Shown: positions 24,474 through 32,996, counted from the first letter of the stretch. The stretch is DNA of 45,300 nucleotides from DASXYU01 sp036502295 (GCA_036502295.1 DASXYU010000015.1:1-45300); one strand, 5' to 3'. Numbers and translations: made by a program. The notes: generated by a model not told the origin, from the sequence alone.

Positions 24474-25592
24474 ATGAATTCTGGAATTGAAAGGGTGCGC
24501 CGTCGGCCTATGGCCAGTTACGCACGCAAGGCCACGACCGCGATCGCAGCCGTGGGGGCAGCTGGGCTCCTGTTCTCGGCGTGCAGCAGCAGCGGTGGCG
24601 GCGCTACCGGTCCGAGCAGCACCCCTGCTGCCGTGACCTCCAGCGACGCCGCCATGTCCGATACCGCTACCAGCGAGGCGGCCGGGCCATCGGCGGATAT
24701 CACAGTGCAGCTCTCCTACCTGGAGAACGTCCAGTTCGGCGGCGAATTCGTTGCCGACGCCTCGGGGTATTACAAGGCCGGCGGTCTGAACGTCCGCCTC
24801 CTTCCCGACGGGTCGAATGCGGCGGTCGAGCCTGTCGTCGAGTCCGGCAAGGCCCTTGTCGGCATCACCCACACCACTCCGCTCGGTCAGGCCGTCAGCA
24901 ATGGCGCCGACTTGAAGGTGATCGGCGCGGGCTACCAGAAGAACCCGTTCTGCGTTATCTCGCTGGGCAGCAAGCCGATCAACTCGCCGAAGGACCTGAT
25001 CGGCAAGAACATCGGCGTCGCCACCGCCAACCAGCCGCTCTTCCAGGCATACCTGAAGGCGAACGACATCGATCCGAGCAGGGTGAAGGTGACGACCGTC
25101 CAGTACGACCCGACCCCGCTGGCCGACGGCCAGGTCGACGGCTATGTGGGCTTCTACAACAACGAGCCGATCATCCTCGATGAGCAGGGTGTCAAGGTAC
25201 ACACGCTGCTCATGAACGACAGCGGTCTGCCGTTCTTGGAGGAGCTCTACGTCGTCAAGGCCGACAGCCTCGCGGACTCAACCAAGCGCGCACAGATCAC
25301 CGCCTTTATGAAGGCGGAGCAGCTGGGCTGGGCGGAGACGATCAAGGACCCCGCGAGCGCCGCCCAGCTGGCGGTCGACACCTACGGAAAGGACCTCAAG
25401 CTCGACTTGACTCAGCAGACTGCCGAGGCGAAAGCCCAGAACGAACTGGTAGCCAACACCGACACCGCCGCACACGGCTTGTTCTGGATGTCTGACGACC
25501 AGATCGCCGCGACGGTGAAGTCGCTGCAGGTCGGTGGTGTCACCCTGTCGCCGGATGTCTTCACCAACGAGATCCTCTCCTCGATCTCATGA
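24474..25592 (+). CDS. ABC transporter substrate-binding lipoprotein (NMT1/SsuA/TauA-like)
   Basis: A 372-aa lipoprotein: basic start (MNSGIERVRRRPMASYARK), hydrophobic h-region, lipobox FSAC, then a Gly/Ser/Thr-rich linker. The mature part is a type-II binding fold of the NMT1/THI5 group: TVQLSYLENVQFGGEFVADASGYYKAGGL in two stretches, ALVGITHTTPLGQAVSNGADLKVIG, IGKNIGVAT and DGYVGFYNNEPIIL. This group includes sulfonate, nitrate and pyrimidine-precursor binders. GGGGGA at 24464-24469 decides the ATG at 24474. It is the first gene of a six-gene operon; its stop overlaps the next start (ATGA). Confidence 0.92.
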   Translation: MNSGIERVRRRPMASYARKATTAIAAVGAAGLLFSACSSSGGGATGPSSTPAAVTSSDAAMSDTATSEAAGPSADITVQLSYLENVQFGGEFVADASGYYKAGGLNVRLLPDGSNAAVEPVVESGKALVGITHTTPLGQAVSNGADLKVIGAGYQKNPFCVISLGSKPINSPKDLIGKNIGVATANQPLFQAYLKANDIDPSRVKVTTVQYDPTPLADGQVDGYVGFYNNEPIILDEQGVKVHTLLMNDSGLPFLEELYVVKADSLADSTKRAQITAFMKAEQLGWAETIKDPASAAQLAVDTYGKDLKLDLTQQTAEAKAQNELVANTDTAAHGLFWMSDDQIAATVKSLQVGGVTLSPDVFTNEILSSIS

Positions 25593-26632
25593 GCCGAATT
25601 GACCTGCTGAAGGTCGCGACCGCGGGCCCGAATGACCTCGGTTCGCTGAAGCTACTGGCCGAGTCGGGGTATTCCGCCGACGACATCATGGCCGTTGTCT
25701 CCAAGACGGAGGGGAACGGAGTCGTCAACGATTTCTCTCGGACCCTCGCCGATGTGACATGGGCGGACGTCGTCAACGACGACGCCATCACCGTGTTCTC
25801 GGGCGGTACAGAAGGAGTGCTCAGTCCGCATGTGAACCTCATCGTGCGGGCTGAGCACGAACCTGAGGCGGGACTCCCGGGCGCTGTCGTCGCAGCGACC
25901 GGGAGCACCCGATCTATCGGCGCACATGAGCTCGGACGTGCTCCGCAGACAGAGGCCGTGCGATCGAGAGTCGAGTCGCTGGTGACGGATCTGGGGCTTG
26001 CCCTGGGGGATGTGCATCTCGTCCTCGTCAAGTGCCCGTTGCTGACATCCGCAGACATCGCCGCGTGTAAAGCCGCCGGGCAGACGCCGGTCACCTCCGA
26101 CACCATCGCCTCGATGGGGCGTTCACGTGCCGCCTCGGCCCTGGGCATTGCCTTGGCTCTCGGTGAGTGCACCCCGGAGCAAGCCACCGCGGCGTTGGCC
26201 GGCGACGCTGCCGAAGTGTATTCGTCGGTCGCCTCGGCAAGCTCGGGCGCGGAGTTGGACAACTGCAAGATCATGGTGCTCGGCAGTTCGCCGGAGGCGC
26301 GCGGCACGCTTCGGGCGGCCCATGGAGTCATGCGGGACGCGATCGACGCGGAGACCATCTCCGCGCTCTTGAGGCAGGTACGAGGCGAACGTGGCGAGGT
26401 CGTCCAGGTCTTCGCCAAGGCGGGCCCCGATCCGAGCGGAAAGGTTCGGGGCAGGAGGCACACCATGCTCACGGACTCCGACATCTCGGCCACGCGCCAT
26501 GCGCGGGCCGCCGTAGGCGGGCTTGTGGCCGGACTGGTCGGCGACTGCGCGGTCTACGTCTCGGGAGGGGCAGAACACCAGGGGCCACCCGGCGGCGGAT
26601 CTCTTACTGTGCTCTATCGGGTAGCGGGGTGA
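25589..26632 (+). CDS. Ring-opening amidohydrolase (cyanuric acid hydrolase/barbiturase, AtzD/TrzD family)
   Basis: A 347-aa member of the small AtzD/barbiturase family, which hydrolyses cyclic ureides through a three-fold repeated fold with Ser-Lys pairs. Visible landmarks for the three repeats: VSKTEGNGVVNDFSR with VFSGGTEGVLSPH; VLVKCPLL with SVASASSGAEL; and FAKAGPDPSGKVRGRRHTML with VYVSGGAEHQGPPGGG. These supply the Lys and Ser of each pair. Cyanuric acid would give 1-carboxybiuret, barbiturate would give ureidomalonate; the sequence alone does not separate them, but the allophanate-hydrolase-like gene in the operon favours cyanuric acid. ATG at 25589 overlaps the binding-protein stop. 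Confidence 0.93.
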   Translation: MSRIDLLKVATAGPNDLGSLKLLAESGYSADDIMAVVSKTEGNGVVNDFSRTLADVTWADVVNDDAITVFSGGTEGVLSPHVNLIVRAEHEPEAGLPGAVVAATGSTRSIGAHELGRAPQTEAVRSRVESLVTDLGLALGDVHLVLVKCPLLTSADIAACKAAGQTPVTSDTIASMGRSRAASALGIALALGECTPEQATAALAGDAAEVYSSVASASSGAELDNCKIMVLGSSPEARGTLRAAHGVMRDAIDAETISALLRQVRGERGEVVQVFAKAGPDPSGKVRGRRHTMLTDSDISATRHARAAVGGLVAGLVGDCAVYVSGGAEHQGPPGGGSLTVLYRVAG

Positions 26633-26639
26633 GCCGACA

Positions 26640-27422
26640 ATGAGCGACGGCATCAAAGTCTCTGGCGTGAGCAAGACGTTCCGGACGCGGACGGGGGTGA
26701 CTCACGCGCTGCAGCACATCGACCTCGACACCCGCCAAGGAGAGTTCGTCTCCCTCCTCGGGCCCTCGGGATGCGGCAAGTCGACACTGCTGCGCATCAT
26801 CGCGGACCTCGAGACGCCGACGACGGGCGAGGTCCGGATTCACGGCGGACCGGCACACCGGGCAAGGCTGGAACACCGCATCGGGGTCGCGTTCCAGGAT
26901 CCATCACTGCTTCCATGGCGAAGCGTCACCGACAACGTCGCGCTGCCGTTGGAGCTGGCCGGGGCTCGCGTGGACAGCGGCGCGGTCGCTGATCTGATCC
27001 AACTAGTCGGTCTCGAGGACTTCGCCCGCGCCAAGCCGCGCACGCTCTCCGGGGGTATGCGCCAGCGGGTCGCCCTCGCACGCGCGCTGATCAGCTCGCC
27101 TGAGCTCCTCCTGCTCGATGAACCGTTCGGTGCGCTGGACGAGATGACTCGCTTGGAGATGAACACCGAGCTGATGCGGATCTGGTCGGAGCGGAGCACG
27201 ACGACCGTCCTGGTGACCCACTCGATTCCGGAGGCGGTATTCCTCTCGGACCGCGTGGTCGTGATGGCCGCGCGCCCGGGACGCATCCATCAGATCGTGG
27301 AAATCGATCTGGACCGCCCCCGCGACGCTTCGCTGCTGCGCAAGCCGGAGTTTCACGCCTACGTCGACCAGCTGCAGGATCTCATCTTCGCCCAGCGTGA
27401 CACTCCCGCGGTCGCGTCATGA
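26640..27422 (+). CDS. ABC transporter ATP-binding protein (SsuB/TauB family)
   Basis: A 260-aa import ATPase with Walker A LLGPSGCGKSTLLRIIADL, Q-loop VAFQDPSLLPWRSV, signature LSGGMRQRVALARAL, Walker B LLLLDEPFGALDEMTR and switch His LVTHSIPEAVFLSDR. The family drives sulfonate, nitrate and pyrimidine-type importers. The ATG at 26640 is 7 bp after the hydrolase gene. The stop overlaps the permease start (ATGA). Confidence 0.95.
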   Translation: MSDGIKVSGVSKTFRTRTGVTHALQHIDLDTRQGEFVSLLGPSGCGKSTLLRIIADLETPTTGEVRIHGGPAHRARLEHRIGVAFQDPSLLPWRSVTDNVALPLELAGARVDSGAVADLIQLVGLEDFARAKPRTLSGGMRQRVALARALISSPELLLLDEPFGALDEMTRLEMNTELMRIWSERSTTTVLVTHSIPEAVFLSDRVVVMAARPGRIHQIVEIDLDRPRDASLLRKPEFHAYVDQLQDLIFAQRDTPAVAS

Positions 27423-29098
27423 ACGCGAGAACTCTCGATCGCATCGGTGAGGACGTGGAGGCCCTCACCGCGTCCGCGCCGTCCACCCCGTCTTTGGCAG
27501 CGCGGCGTGGGATCGGGTGGCCGGCCTGGCTGACCAGGGTCATCGGCGTCGTTTTCGTACTGGCGGTATGGGAACTCGTCGCCGAAACGGTGCTCTCAGG
27601 TCGGCACGTCCTGCCCGCCCCGACCACGGTGGTGGCGAAGGCGTTCGAGGACGACCTGTACGGGTCGTCGCTGGGCGCGACCATGTGGGAGGCGTTTCGT
27701 GGCTGGGTGATCGGGACGGCCCTCGCGGCCGTTTTCGCGGCTATTTCGATCCTGGTGCCTCGATTCGAGGCGGCCATCGCGCGGCTCGGGGTGATCAGCT
27801 ACTGCATCCCCACTGTGGCGATCGGCCCGATCCTCATCGTGCTGTTCTCCGACGACACGACCAAGGTCACCATGGCCGCGCTCTCGGTCTTCTTCGTCAC
27901 GCTGATGGGCATGACCGTAGGGCTGCGCGCCGCGCCGAAGTCGGTGCTGGACTACATCCAGTCCTGTGGTGGCCACTCGGGCCAGGCACTGGTGAAAGTT
28001 CGACTCCGCGCTGCGATCCCCGCATCGATCGCAGGCATCGCCCTGGGCGCGCCGGCCGCGATCCTCGGCGCGATCGTCGGCGACTTCATGGGCGGCACCA
28101 AGGGCCTCGGCATCGTGATGATGCAGGCGCAGTCCTCCTTTCAAGTGTCGCGAGTCTGGGCGGTCGGGCTCGTCTCCACCGCCGTCTCCGGTCTGCTCTT
28201 CGCTGCTATTGCGGGGATCGGGCGGATCTTCGGAGCCGACGCGCTCTCTTCCGCCGACGCACCCGACTGGGAGTCGCGATCGTCCTCGTCAGGGGCCGAC
28301 CCGAGGACTCGATCCCGCTGGCTCAACGCCCTTGCCTCCGCGGCCGAGAAGATCGCCAAGATCGTGTTCACGGTCATCGCCGTGCTCGGAGCCTGGTGGG
28401 CGCTGCTCGCGATTTTCACACTCAACCCGTACTTCGCGAGGACGCCTCTTGATGTGTGGCGCTCGCTGGGTCGGGTCGCCGGGATTGCGACGCGCTGGTC
28501 GCAGCTCAGTGATGGCCTCATAGCGACCCTCGAACATGCCACCCTCGGCTTCCTGCTCGGCACCATCGCGGCCATCGTGGTCGCCGCTATCAGCCTCAGT
28601 GCCGTCGTCGATGCCGCAGTCCTGCCGATCGTGGTCATGTTGCGTTCGGTCCCACTCGTTTCCATGACGCCGCTATTGGGCCTCCTCCTCGGCGACGGTG
28701 ACGCGGTCATCGTCGTGACCGGGGCCATCGTCACCTTCGTTCCCTCGGTCGTCACCATCGCCTCGGGTATCCGAGCGACACCGGCACCCTCCCTGGATCT
28801 CTTCTACGCATACGGCAGCAGTCGCATGGACTCGGTGGTGAAACTGCGTATTCGCTACGCGCTCCCGGCGCTCTGCTCGGCGGTCAAGGTGGCTGTTCCG
28901 GGAGCGATCCTCGGCTCGGTCCTGGCCGAATGGCTCCTCGGGAGCAGTGGGGTGGGCCACCTCATGGCCGTCTCGATCATCGGCTCCGATTTCAACCTCT
29001 TATGGGCCTCGGCCACTGCCATCACTATTGTGTCGCTGGTGCTGTACCAGCTGATCAACGACGCCGAAGACCTCGTCATTCGATGGGCGGTCCAGTGA
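27419..29098 (+). CDS. Fused double-length ABC permease (two BPD_transp_1 domains)
   Basis: A 559-aa permease containing two complete SsuC-like halves. The first, about residues 30-290, has the EAA-type loop SCGGHSGQALVKVRLRAAIPASIAG; the second, about 310-559, has YAYGSSRMDSVVKLRIRYALPALCSA, joined by a charged linker (SADAPDWESRSSSSGADPRT). Relatives are usually ~260-aa homodimers, so this is a pseudo-heterodimer in one chain. The halves differ clearly in sequence, so the duplication or fusion is not recent. Together with the ATPase and binding protein it forms a complete importer. The stop overlaps the GntR start. Confidence 0.93.
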   Translation: MNARTLDRIGEDVEALTASAPSTPSLAARRGIGWPAWLTRVIGVVFVLAVWELVAETVLSGRHVLPAPTTVVAKAFEDDLYGSSLGATMWEAFRGWVIGTALAAVFAAISILVPRFEAAIARLGVISYCIPTVAIGPILIVLFSDDTTKVTMAALSVFFVTLMGMTVGLRAAPKSVLDYIQSCGGHSGQALVKVRLRAAIPASIAGIALGAPAAILGAIVGDFMGGTKGLGIVMMQAQSSFQVSRVWAVGLVSTAVSGLLFAAIAGIGRIFGADALSSADAPDWESRSSSSGADPRTRSRWLNALASAAEKIAKIVFTVIAVLGAWWALLAIFTLNPYFARTPLDVWRSLGRVAGIATRWSQLSDGLIATLEHATLGFLLGTIAAIVVAAISLSAVVDAAVLPIVVMLRSVPLVSMTPLLGLLLGDGDAVIVVTGAIVTFVPSVVTIASGIRATPAPSLDLFYAYGSSRMDSVVKLRIRYALPALCSAVKVAVPGAILGSVLAEWLLGSSGVGHLMAVSIIGSDFNLLWASATAITIVSLVLYQLINDAEDLVIRWAVQ

Positions 29099-29790
29099 CC
29101 GAGCGATCCCCCGACCTGCTCCGCGATGTCATCGCCGATGACATCAGAACCCGGATCGTCAGCGGCCTCATCAAACCTGGCCGTCGCATTCGCGAGGACG
29201 AGGTGGCTGCCGATCACGGGGTCTCCCGCGTGCCGGTCCGCGAGGCTTTGCAAAAGCTTGAGGCTGAGGGGTTCCTGACGCTCACCCCGTATCGAGGAGC
29301 GACTGTCAGCGTTCCCTCGCCCGAACTCGCCCTGAGGGCGATGGAGGTGCGCCGCGCGTTGGAGGTCATGGCCGCGCGGCTCGCGGCCCGCGTGCGGGGA
29401 GGCGCTTCCGCAAGCCAGTTGGAGAAGGTCATGGAGAAGGGCAATCGCGCCGTTGCCGCGAAACGTTTCTCCCAGATTCCCGAACTCGTCACGCAGTTCC
29501 ACGAGCTGGTCGCCGTTGCGAGCGGGAACCCGGAGATCGTCGAGCTGCTGGCCCTCTACAGGGGCAAGGTCGACTGGATGTTCTCGCACGACCTGGAGCA
29601 TCGAGCCGAGGGAGAGTGGGACGACCACGCCGCGATCCTCGATGCGATCCTCGATGGGAACGAGGATCGCGCTGGTGATCGCATGGACGGGCACGTCCTG
29701 AAGGACGAAACCGCAGCACGGCAGGCGATGAGAGCCGGCGCCGCCGAGGACGCAGCCCGAACTTGTTCCACGAAGAACGGCGGAGCGTGA
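29095..29790 (+). CDS. GntR family transcriptional regulator, FCD subfamily
   Basis: A 231-aa regulator: N-terminal winged helix at about residues 5-75 (GRRIREDEVAADHGVSRVP, VREALQKLEAEGFL) and a C-terminal all-helical FCD ligand domain with FHELVAVASGNPEIVELL and DDHAAILDAILDGNEDRAG, whose His and Asp residues usually bind a metal next to the carboxylate ligand. The GTG at 29095 overlaps the permease stop; ATG at 29083 is an alternative. Probable autoregulator of the operon through the palindrome at 24422-24447, with a pathway intermediate as ligand (inference). Confidence 0.92.
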   Translation: MTERSPDLLRDVIADDIRTRIVSGLIKPGRRIREDEVAADHGVSRVPVREALQKLEAEGFLTLTPYRGATVSVPSPELALRAMEVRRALEVMAARLAARVRGGASASQLEKVMEKGNRAVAAKRFSQIPELVTQFHELVAVASGNPEIVELLALYRGKVDWMFSHDLEHRAEGEWDDHAAILDAILDGNEDRAGDRMDGHVLKDETAARQAMRAGAAEDAARTCSTKNGGA

Positions 29791-29796
29791 CGGTCG

Positions 29797-31473
29797 ATGG
29801 GTGAGGTTGTGGACCGAGCCCTCCGTGCGCTCGACGCCGCCCGCCGTGGGCCGGCTGAGATCTGGATTGAGCTGCGCGACGAGGTCGATGTCGTGATGAG
29901 CGCCGCCGACGTCGAGAGGCGGCTCGACGCCGGGGAACACGTCCCGCTCGCCGCAATGACCGTCGCGGTCAAGGACAACATCGACGTGGCGGGTGTCCCG
30001 ACCACGGCGGGCTGCGTGGCGTATGCGTACCTGCCCGACACGGATGCCCCAGCAGTCGCGGGTCTTACTGCGGCCGGTGCGGTCGTTATCGGCAAGACGA
30101 ACCTGGACCAGTTTGCGACCGGTCTCGTCGGAACGCGTTCGCCCCATGGGGTCGTTCGCAACAGTGTAGATCGGCGATACGTTTCCGGCGGTTCGAGTTC
30201 GGGATCTGCAGTTGCAGTAGCTCTCGGCCAGGTGGATGTCGCGCTCGGCACGGACACTGCGGGGTCAGGACGAGTCCCCGCTGCGTTCAACGGGATAGTT
30301 GGTCTCAAGCCGACCCGCGGCCTGATCAGCACCCACGGTGTCGTCCCGGCCTGTGCCTCGCTGGACTGCGTCTCGGTGTTCGCCACCACTGTCGCTGCCG
30401 CCCACGCCGCTGCGGCGGCTGCCGCCTCAGGCAAGTGGCATGGTGCGTTCGGCGATCCGTTCCGACGCCAGCCGCCTGCCGTAACACCCCTCACGATCGA
30501 GTCTGTCGGGGTCCCCGACGCCGACGAACTCGAGCTGACGGACGCCTACCGAGCGTTGTGGGAGGGAACCGTTTCGGCGCTCCGGGAAGCGGGGGTCCGG
30601 CTTGTGCCTCTGGCGTTGTCAGAACTGATGGAGGCCGGCTCACTGCTCTACAACGGTGGTCTGGTCGCCGAGCGCTACGCCGCGGTGGGCGACTTCATCG
30701 AGAAGCACCCCGATGATGTCGATCCAACTGTCCGGGCGATCATCGTCGGCGCGGCCGAGGTACCCGCGTACAGGCTCGCCGCCGACCTGGACAGGCTCGA
30801 AGAACTGCGCTCGGGCGTCGCGGTGCAGTTCCGACAGTTCGACGCATTCCTGCTACCCACCGCGCCATTACATCCGACGATCGATGAAGTCGCTGCCGAT
30901 CCGATCGGGCTCAACCAGCGTTTGGGGATCTACAACAACTTCTGCAATCTGCTGGATCTCTCCGCGCTGACCCTTCCGGCAGGACGCACCACTGCCGGAC
31001 TTCCGTTCGGCGTGACCTGCTACGCACCGGCGTTCGCCGATGCTGCCCTGGCCGGCTTTGGCCACGCTTTCATGGGCGAATCGGCCAGTCCGTATCCCGA
31101 ATCGCTGCCGCCACTCGGCCAGGCGGATGCTCGACGAGAGGTAGCCGTGGTCGGCGCGCACCTTCGAGGGCAGCCGCTGAACGGTCAGCTCGTACGGCTC
31201 GGCGCCCGGTTCGTCACGCAGACCCGTACCGCGCCCAAATATCGCCTGTACGCATTGCCAAGCGAGCCTGCCAAGCCCGGCCTCGTGTCGGCAACTGCCG
31301 GCGAGGGGGTCGCGGTCGAGATCGAGATCTGGTCCATGAACGACGCGGCGTTCGCCGAGCTGACGGCGACCACGCTGCCACCGCTGGCGATCGGACAGGT
31401 GGAGACGGCGGAGGGACGGACCTTGCCGGGGTTCCTGTGTCAGGCCGGTCCGCTTCTCCTATCGTCGCCCTGA
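29797..31473 (+). CDS. Allophanate hydrolase-like amidase (AtzF type)
   Basis: A 558-aa protein with an amidase-signature domain and the extra C-terminal domain of allophanate hydrolases. The Ser-cisSer-Lys triad is visible: Lys in MTVAVKDNIDVAG, Ser in RYVSGGSSSGSAVAVALG and the nucleophile Ser in ALGTDTAGSGRVPAAFNG. From about residue 440 the accessory domain reads VAVVGAHLRGQPLNGQL ... RTAPKYRLYALP ... VEIEIWSMNDAAF ... LPGFLCQAG. AtzF-type enzymes turn allophanate or 1,3-dicarboxyurea into ammonia and CO2, the last step of cyanuric acid breakdown. ATG at 29797, 6 bp after gntR; last gene of the operon. Confidence 0.92.
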   Translation: MGEVVDRALRALDAARRGPAEIWIELRDEVDVVMSAADVERRLDAGEHVPLAAMTVAVKDNIDVAGVPTTAGCVAYAYLPDTDAPAVAGLTAAGAVVIGKTNLDQFATGLVGTRSPHGVVRNSVDRRYVSGGSSSGSAVAVALGQVDVALGTDTAGSGRVPAAFNGIVGLKPTRGLISTHGVVPACASLDCVSVFATTVAAAHAAAAAAASGKWHGAFGDPFRRQPPAVTPLTIESVGVPDADELELTDAYRALWEGTVSALREAGVRLVPLALSELMEAGSLLYNGGLVAERYAAVGDFIEKHPDDVDPTVRAIIVGAAEVPAYRLAADLDRLEELRSGVAVQFRQFDAFLLPTAPLHPTIDEVAADPIGLNQRLGIYNNFCNLLDLSALTLPAGRTTAGLPFGVTCYAPAFADAALAGFGHAFMGESASPYPESLPPLGQADARREVAVVGAHLRGQPLNGQLVRLGARFVTQTRTAPKYRLYALPSEPAKPGLVSATAGEGVAVEIEIWSMNDAAFAELTATTLPPLAIGQVETAEGRTLPGFLCQAGPLLLSSP

Positions 31474-31549
31474 CCCGGAAATCCGACGTCGGAGGAAGCT
31501 GCCTGCGGGCTGAGCCGATGCCGCCGTCATCAGTGCGGCACTGGAAACG

Positions 31550-31590
31550 ACGGGAGCGCCGGGCGATGCCGGGGCTCCCGTCTCGTTTCT
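31550..31590 (+). terminator. Probable transcription terminator of the ureide operon
   Basis: GACGGGAGC (31550-31558) and GCTCCCGTC (31574-31582) form a perfect 9-bp stem, extended inward by CCGG pairs, followed by TCGTTTCT. It lies 77 bp after the amidase stop and just before the tRNA fragment. The T-run is weak, so it may rely on the stem. Confidence 0.65.
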
Positions 31591-31595
31591 GTGTG

Positions 31596-31638
31596 TGCGC
31601 CATCAGGGACTTGAACCCCGAACCCGCTGATTAAGAGT
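31596..31638 (-). other. Orphan 3' half of tRNA-Lys(CTT): attachment-site remnant
   Basis: Read on the minus strand, the segment runs from the anticodon loop (GACTCTTAATCAGC, anticodon CTT) through the T arm (GGGTTCGGGGTTCAAGTCCC) to the 3' acceptor strand TGATGGCGC plus a discriminator A. There is no matching 5' half: upstream bases beyond 31639 have no D arm or acceptor strand. CCA is not encoded. Such 3' fragments are left when an element integrates at a tRNA 3' end, supplying its own copy to restore the gene at the far junction. The intact tRNA-Lys is therefore expected to the right of the window. Confidence 0.82.
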
Positions 31639-31651
31639 CGTATCGAGACAG

Positions 31652-31800
31652 TTGTTGATCTTCGTGGGCTGATGACGACGAGTGCTTGGAAGGCCCGGAT
31701 TTACTGGCGTGTAGGTACTTAGTGATTGTTGATCATCGACGGCCGTCCAGGACCATTATTGGACGTCTTGCGGACTATTTGCGGACTAAACAAGATCAAC
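31652..31800. repeat. Short repeats next to the tRNA fragment, possible recombinase arm sites
   Basis: TTGTTGATCTTCG (31652-31664) recurs as TTGTTGATCATCG (31726-31738) and, inverted, as AAGATCAAC (31792-31800). TTGCGGACTA occurs twice with 11-bp period (31768-31777, 31779-31788). Repeats of this size within 160 bp of an att core are what tyrosine recombinases bind. The rest of the 31474-31831 non-coding stretch shows the terminator and tRNA fragment only. Confidence 0.5.
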
Positions 31801-31831
31801 TTCAACCCATCGGCAAGGAGAAAAACAGTCG

Positions 31832-32494
31832 GTGGCGTCGGGCATGGTTGGAAGCATGCGGTACTACACCTCGGACACCCACTATGGGCACCAGAACATC
31901 ATTCGGTACTGCAACCGCCCATACGCTGACGTTGCGCAGATGAACGGCGACCTGGTCGCGCGCGCAACGCGCTCGCTCGCCCCCGGCGACGAACTGTGGC
32001 ACCTTGGCGACGTCGCGCTCGGCCACCTCGACGAGACGCTGACCCATCTAGCCGCGATTGAGACATCGGTGACGCTGGTCGCTGGCAACCATGATCGCTG
32101 CCATCCGTCCAACGGGAAGCGCGCAGAGGGATTCAGCGAGGTGTACCGCGAGCGGTGCCAACTGAGCGAACTGATCCTGACGAATACGACGCTGACGCTG
32201 TCTAACGGGGCGTCAGTCCGCTTGTCCCACTTCCCGTACGCTGACCCCTCGCTCAACGGAGCCGAGGATCGCCACGGCGAAGTGATCTCCGACAGGTTCG
32301 CGCCGTGGCGTGTGAGCGACAAGGGCGAGTGGCTGCTCTGCGGGCACGTCCATGAACGATGGCGGCAGCGAGGTTGCATGATCAACGTTGGCGTCGACGC
32401 CTGGGGCGGCAATTCCGTCAGCGAGGACACCATCATCGAACTCATTGAGGCCGGGCCGAACGACCTGCCGCCGCTCGCTTGGGAGCCTAGCTAA
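31832..32494 (+). CDS. Metallophosphoesterase
   Basis: About 210-220 aa, calcineurin-like fold with all metal motifs: SDTHYGHQNII (D-x-H variant), LWHLGDVALG (GD), VAGNHDRCHP (GNHD), LSHFPY and LCGHVHERW (GHxH). Compact phosphoesterases of this kind are common in phages and mobile elements, where they act on nucleotides or nucleic acids; the substrate here is unknown. GTG at 31832 has AAGGAG 11 nt upstream; ATGs at 31844 and 31856 also fit, the last placing the start right before the conserved YYTSDTHYGH. First gene inside the integrated element; convergent with the next gene. Confidence 0.88.
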   Translation: MASGMVGSMRYYTSDTHYGHQNIIRYCNRPYADVAQMNGDLVARATRSLAPGDELWHLGDVALGHLDETLTHLAAIETSVTLVAGNHDRCHPSNGKRAEGFSEVYRERCQLSELILTNTTLTLSNGASVRLSHFPYADPSLNGAEDRHGEVISDRFAPWRVSDKGEWLLCGHVHERWRQRGCMINVGVDAWGGNSVSEDTIIELIEAGPNDLPPLAWEPS

Positions 32495-32513
32495 GCGAGA
32501 AGGACCATGCTCA

Positions 32514-32996
32514 CTACCGGCGGCGCCCGGTGGTGAATTCGAGTGGGGTGGCGTAGGCGCCGTCGTAGTTGTGCAGGCCGCGCCTAAGTCGTCGGTTGAG
32601 GACCACGAAATCTGTGCCAACCAGTCCCTTCTCTGCGGTCATCCAGTCGACGAGCAACGCCATCTGGGCCATGAACCCGAGAACCTGGCGGCTGGCAGTC
32701 TTGGCGATCAGCGGCTCGCCGATACCCAGCTCGCCGAGCGCCGAAGCGGGCAGGTGCTCGTCAGCAAGCGACTCCGTGATGACCGAGCGCAGCCAGGACC
32801 CGAGTGGCCGCAGGTCGGCGACCTTGATGTCGGGGACGAAGATCGGGAAGGCGGTACCAGCGTGGGCAAGCAGCGCGTTCTTCCGTCCATCGAGCCAGAC
32901 CACGTTCAGGTACCAGTCATTCGGGTCTGGCTCGATCCCTGCAGCAGGTTTGGCACGCAACAGGTTCGCCGCCTTCGCCGTCGTCCGCACGATCAC
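32514..32996 (-). CDS. DUF6933-like protein
   Basis: About 160 aa from a GTG at 32996 (another GTG at 32990; the open frame continues upstream to 33206). The pattern begins VRTTAKAANLL, then DWYLNVVWLDGRKNALLAHAGTAFPIFVPDIKVADL, KTASRQVLGFM and LNRRLRRG. This resembles the DUF6933 family of small proteins with a DW-W-RR-LL-N-tail signature; recognition is from memory of the pattern and moderate. No catalytic motif is evident. The start region overlaps the promoter of the divergent unknown gene. Confidence 0.6.
   Translation of the reverse strand: MIVRTTAKAANLLRAKPAAGIEPDPNDWYLNVVWLDGRKNALLAHAGTAFPIFVPDIKVADLRPLGSWLRSVITESLADEHLPASALGELGIGEPLIAKTASRQVLGFMAQMALLVDWMTAEKGLVGTDFVVLNRRLRRGLHNYDGAYATPLEFTTGRRR

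Noticed and set aside
25589..26632. Naming the hydrolase definitely as barbiturase or as cyanuric acid hydrolase
   Set aside because: Both share the same fold and Ser-Lys pairs; no discriminating residue could be judged here, so only the family is called.
31596..31670. Complete tRNA-Lys gene
   Set aside because: Nothing to the right of 31639 can form the D arm or the 5' acceptor strand, so only the 3' half is present.
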